This document shows positions 4,805-6,871 of a DNA stretch of 6,871 bases, piece after piece. Both the position numbers and the translations under genes were made by a program. The number at the start of each line of letters is the position of its first letter. Position 1 is the stretch's first letter. Origin of the DNA: Chloroflexota bacterium (lineage in GTDB: Bacteria > Chloroflexota > Anaerolineae > Aggregatilineales > UBA2796); contig JAGHYP010000154.1 in the NCBI GenBank assembly GCA_017743585.1, positions 1-6,871 of the forward strand, written 5' to 3'. Under the pieces are notes generated by a model. It saw only the letters and a program-made list of their open reading frames with translations. It searched no databases and was not told where the DNA came from.

Positions 4805-6871
4805 ATGATCGCGGAATTGCTTGTGTTGCGTAAAGCCCCTACGCGCAAGCATATTTTCATCTCTTACGCCAGCGCTGACCGCCCCGTCGTCGCGGCGCTG
4901 TATCAGCGCCTGAAAGACGACTACCTGCCCGTCTGGATTGACAACCTCGATGTGGTCGAAGGATTGAAGGCGGGTCACCCTTGGAGAGAAGGACTCGCCG
5001 AAGCGCTGCACGCTGCGATGTGCGTGGTGTGGATGGCGTCGCCCGCCAGCATCCGCAGCCCATGGGTGCGCGCTGAGCTGCGCCGCGCGCTCGACCTCGG
5101 CAAGCCGATCCTACCTTACGTCTTAGACGCGGACTTCGAAAATCAGGCGGAATGGCATGACGTGAAAGCCTGGACAACGCTAGAGGGAGAGCAATTCGAC
5201 GGCTTACATCGCATCGTGCCTGCAAAATTGGGCGAGGAGCGCGCCTACGAGAAACTGGCGAACCAACTACGCAAGCAGGTGCGGGGGGCCAAGCGCACCG
5301 GCACAGGCTTCCCGTCCAGCGACCTCGAAATCCCCATCAGCGGGCGCGACGACGACCTGCGGAAAGTCGAGGCGCTCTTGCGCGAACAGTGCCGCCTCGT
5401 CGTGGTGATCGGCATAGGCGGCTGCGGCAAGACGCGCCTCGCCGCCGAGATCGCCAATCGGCAGCGTCACTTCGCACACGGCGTGATCTGGCATAAGATC
5501 GAGCCGCACACGCGCGCCGAAGACCTGACCGCGCAAATCCGCGATCACCTCGTCCTAGACCCCAAGGCGCCGCCTGACGAAGTGTGGTCAGCTTTAGGGC
5601 GGCATAGCGTCTTGGTCGTGCTGGATAACGGGGAAGCCTGCGCGGATATCCCCGCCTACGCAGAGCGCCTGAAGACGTACGACCTGAGCAACGGCACGCG
5701 CTTCCTGATGACCAGTCGCTTCCAATGGCACGAGACGCGCCTGATCAATCGCGCGCATGAGCTGGGCCTGCTCACGCTGGATGCCGCTGCGCAGCTCGTC
5801 CGCGACATGGCAGCCCATCACGGCGACCCTGCGCGGCTGAACGGGCGCGAGGCAGAGCTGGCGCAAGCGGCGCGCCTGCATCCGCGCCTGATCCAGTACG
5901 CTGTGGCATGGCTGAACGACTTCCCGATTGGCGAAGTGCTGACCATGCTGCGGACGCTCAGCGGCGGCGCGGATATCGAAGCCGTGATGCAAGACATCCT
6001 GTACAAGACTCTGGCGCAGATCGAGGCGCAGCCGAACGGCGCGCAGGCAGTCGCCGATCTCAAGAAATTGCTGGTCTGCCGCGGCGGATTCACGAGCGCG
6101 GCGGCGGACGCCCTGCTGGGAGAGTCATCTCGGACGAGCCGCGAGATATTGCGCCGCTGGAGCCTGCTCAAGCTGGATGGCGAGCGCTACACGCCCGACA
6201 CACTGGTCGAGGCGGCGCTGACGCCTGACGCGAGCGCTTGCCCTGCCCATTTTGATTTTTATCTGGCGCTGGCAGAAGCGCACGATGCGCGCCAGGATTA
6301 TGCGAGACTGGACGCCGAGAGCGCCAACCTAGCCGCCGCCTTTGACTGGGCGCTGGACGCAGGCGAAGGCGAGAAAGCGCTCGCCTTGCTGAACGCCAGC
6401 CGCAAGTTTTTGCGCAACCGCGGGCGCGTGCGGGCGTTTGTGGCACAGGCGGAGCGCGTCAGCGCGGCGCTGCGCGACCACCCCGACAAACTGATCTGTG
6501 CGAGCGCGCAAAACACTCTAGGGATTGCTTACTGGGACCTCGCTAACGTAGAAGATCGCGCCGCCAACCTGCGCCGCGCCGTCGAGTGCTACCAGCGTGT
6601 GTTGCGATACCTAACGCCTGATTCCGCCCCGCTGGACTACGCCGCGACGCAGAACAACTTGGGCAACGCCTACCACGACCTCGCTGGGGTAGAAGATCGC
6701 GCTGCCAACCTGCGCCGCGCCGTCGAGTGCTACCAACGCGCGCTGCAATACCGCACGCCCGAGTCCGCCCCGCTAGACTACGCCGGGACGCAGAATAACT
6801 TGGGCAACGCCTACCGCGACCTCGCTGAGCTAGAAGATCGCGCCGCCAACCTGCGCCGCGCCGTCGAGTGC
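4805..6871 (+). CDS. NLR-like TIR-STAND NTPase with C-terminal TPR array (3' end missing)
   Basis: The frame runs from ATG 4805 off the right edge without a stop (689 residues seen). The TIR domain (about 14-150) has H-I-F-I-S-Y-A-S-A-D (16-25), V-W-I-D (43-46), the E-G-L-K-A-G-H-P-W loop (52-60) and S-P-W-V-R-A-E-L (85-92). In this last block E91 aligns with the catalytic glutamate of NAD+-cleaving TIR domains such as SARM1 E642. Next is an NB-ARC/STAND NTPase: entry motif G-R-D-D-D-L (180-185), Walker A G-I-G-G-C-G-K-T (203-210), Walker B V-L-V-V-L-D (269-274), sensor T-S-R with R305, and a degenerate GLPL-like H-P-R-L-I-Q (359-364). A winged helix follows (about 415-475, with R-G-G-F-T at 426-430), then a helical region with E-S-A-N-L-A-A-A-F-D-W-A-L, then TPR units of 47 residues from 569. 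By family analogy, ligand sensing by the TPRs would drive oligomerisation and TIR NAD+ depletion in an abortive-infection response. No partner gene is visible, and a signalling role other than defence is possible. Confidence 0.92.
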   Translation, partial: MIAELLVLRKAPTRKHIFISYASADRPVVAALYQRLKDDYLPVWIDNLDVVEGLKAGHPWREGLAEALHAAMCVVWMASPASIRSPWVRAELRRALDLGKPILPYVLDADFENQAEWHDVKAWTTLEGEQFDGLHRIVPAKLGEERAYEKLANQLRKQVRGAKRTGTGFPSSDLEIPISGRDDDLRKVEALLREQCRLVVVIGIGGCGKTRLAAEIANRQRHFAHGVIWHKIEPHTRAEDLTAQIRDHLVLDPKAPPDEVWSALGRHSVLVVLDNGEACADIPAYAERLKTYDLSNGTRFLMTSRFQWHETRLINRAHELGLLTLDAAAQLVRDMAAHHGDPARLNGREAELAQAARLHPRLIQYAVAWLNDFPIGEVLTMLRTLSGGADIEAVMQDILYKTLAQIEAQPNGAQAVADLKKLLVCRGGFTSAAADALLGESSRTSREILRRWSLLKLDGERYTPDTLVEAALTPDASACPAHFDFYLALAEAHDARQDYARLDAESANLAAAFDWALDAGEGEKALALLNASRKFLRNRGRVRAFVAQAERVSAALRDHPDKLICASAQNTLGIAYWDLANVEDRAANLRRAVECYQRVLRYLTPDSAPLDYAATQNNLGNAYHDLAGVEDRAANLRRAVECYQRALQYRTPESAPLDYAGTQNNLGNAYRDLAELEDRAANLRRAVEC
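6509..6871 (+). repeat. In-frame 141-bp tandem repeat encoding 47-residue TPR units
   Basis: There are three copies in exact register: 6509-6649, 6650-6790 and 6791 to the window end (81 bases of the third). By hand alignment copies 2 and 3 differ at 5 of 81 positions, and copies 1 and 2 at about 27 of 141. A 27-base block encoding A-N-L-R-R-A-V-E-C is identical in all three. Each unit reads Q-N-N-L-G-N-A-Y followed by D-L-A, then E-D-R-A-A-N-L-R-R-A, C-Y-Q-R-A-L and a T-P-x-S-A-P-L-D-Y-A linker. The longer-than-34-residue period reflects that linker. The first copy is the most divergent, as expected for the edge of an array. Confidence 0.95.

Noticed and set aside
4673..5225. - strand frames over the TIR-STAND promoter and TIR domain
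   Set aside because: They are antisense to the well-supported TIR coding sequence, cover the -10 box and Shine-Dalgarno site, and show no domain.
1862..6619. CGCCTGA seen 13 times on the + strand against 2 on the - strand, considered as a Chi-like or polar chromosome motif
   Set aside because: Twelve of the thirteen are in + strand genes and eight of these are a CCT proline codon before Asp/Glu. CCG avoidance before G plus frequent Arg-Leu explains most of the excess, so a whole-genome count would be needed to revive it.
6509..6871. Tandem repeats considered as a CRISPR array or other noncoding array
   Set aside because: The period is 141 bp with no unique spacers, the frame is preserved, and each unit translates to a TPR.

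Overview
The window is GC-rich bacterial DNA, probably from a member of the Chloroflexota (an Anaerolineae or Roseiflexus-like lineage). That guess rests on the style of the proteins: an ArnT/GT39-like tail, an exported PD40 propeller, and a TIR-STAND-TPR protein with repeats of the N-N-L-G-N-A-Y type. No rRNA or other taxonomic marker is present, so it remains an inference.

Positions 1-4003 are tightly packed and all on the + strand. They hold the C-terminal tail of a probable membrane glycosyltransferase, a type II 3-dehydroquinate dehydratase (aroQ, shikimate pathway), a GbsR/MarR-type regulator, an ornithine/glutamate acetyltransferase (argJ, arginine synthesis) and an exported PD40/TolB-like beta-propeller protein. 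Gaps are about 7 to 76 bases. The first four could share a transcript, but they do not form one pathway. A single-domain CheY-like response regulator (4040-4465) lies on the - strand and converges on the propeller gene, with a small hairpin between the two stop codons.

From 4466 to 4804 there is a gene-poor divergent region. It has imperfect direct repeats, a 9-bp hairpin, a good -10 box and a clear Shine-Dalgarno site. This region leads into the most interesting gene, which runs off the right edge (4805 to the end, at least 689 residues). It encodes an NLR-like protein with an N-terminal TIR domain that keeps the candidate catalytic glutamate, a STAND/NB-ARC-type NTPase module, a winged helix, a helical region and a C-terminal array of TPR units. 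The array consists of tandem 141-nt repeats. The later copies are about 94% identical in DNA, so the array has recently expanded or been homogenised. This architecture matches the logic of bacterial immune sensors: the repeats detect a trigger, the NTPase oligomerises and the TIR domain consumes NAD+. The immune role is inferred from the domains and is not shown by the sequence.

One compositional signal spans the window. The tetramer CCGG is nearly absent (4 hand-counted copies), and the otherwise favoured proline codon CCG is almost never used before a codon that starts with G.
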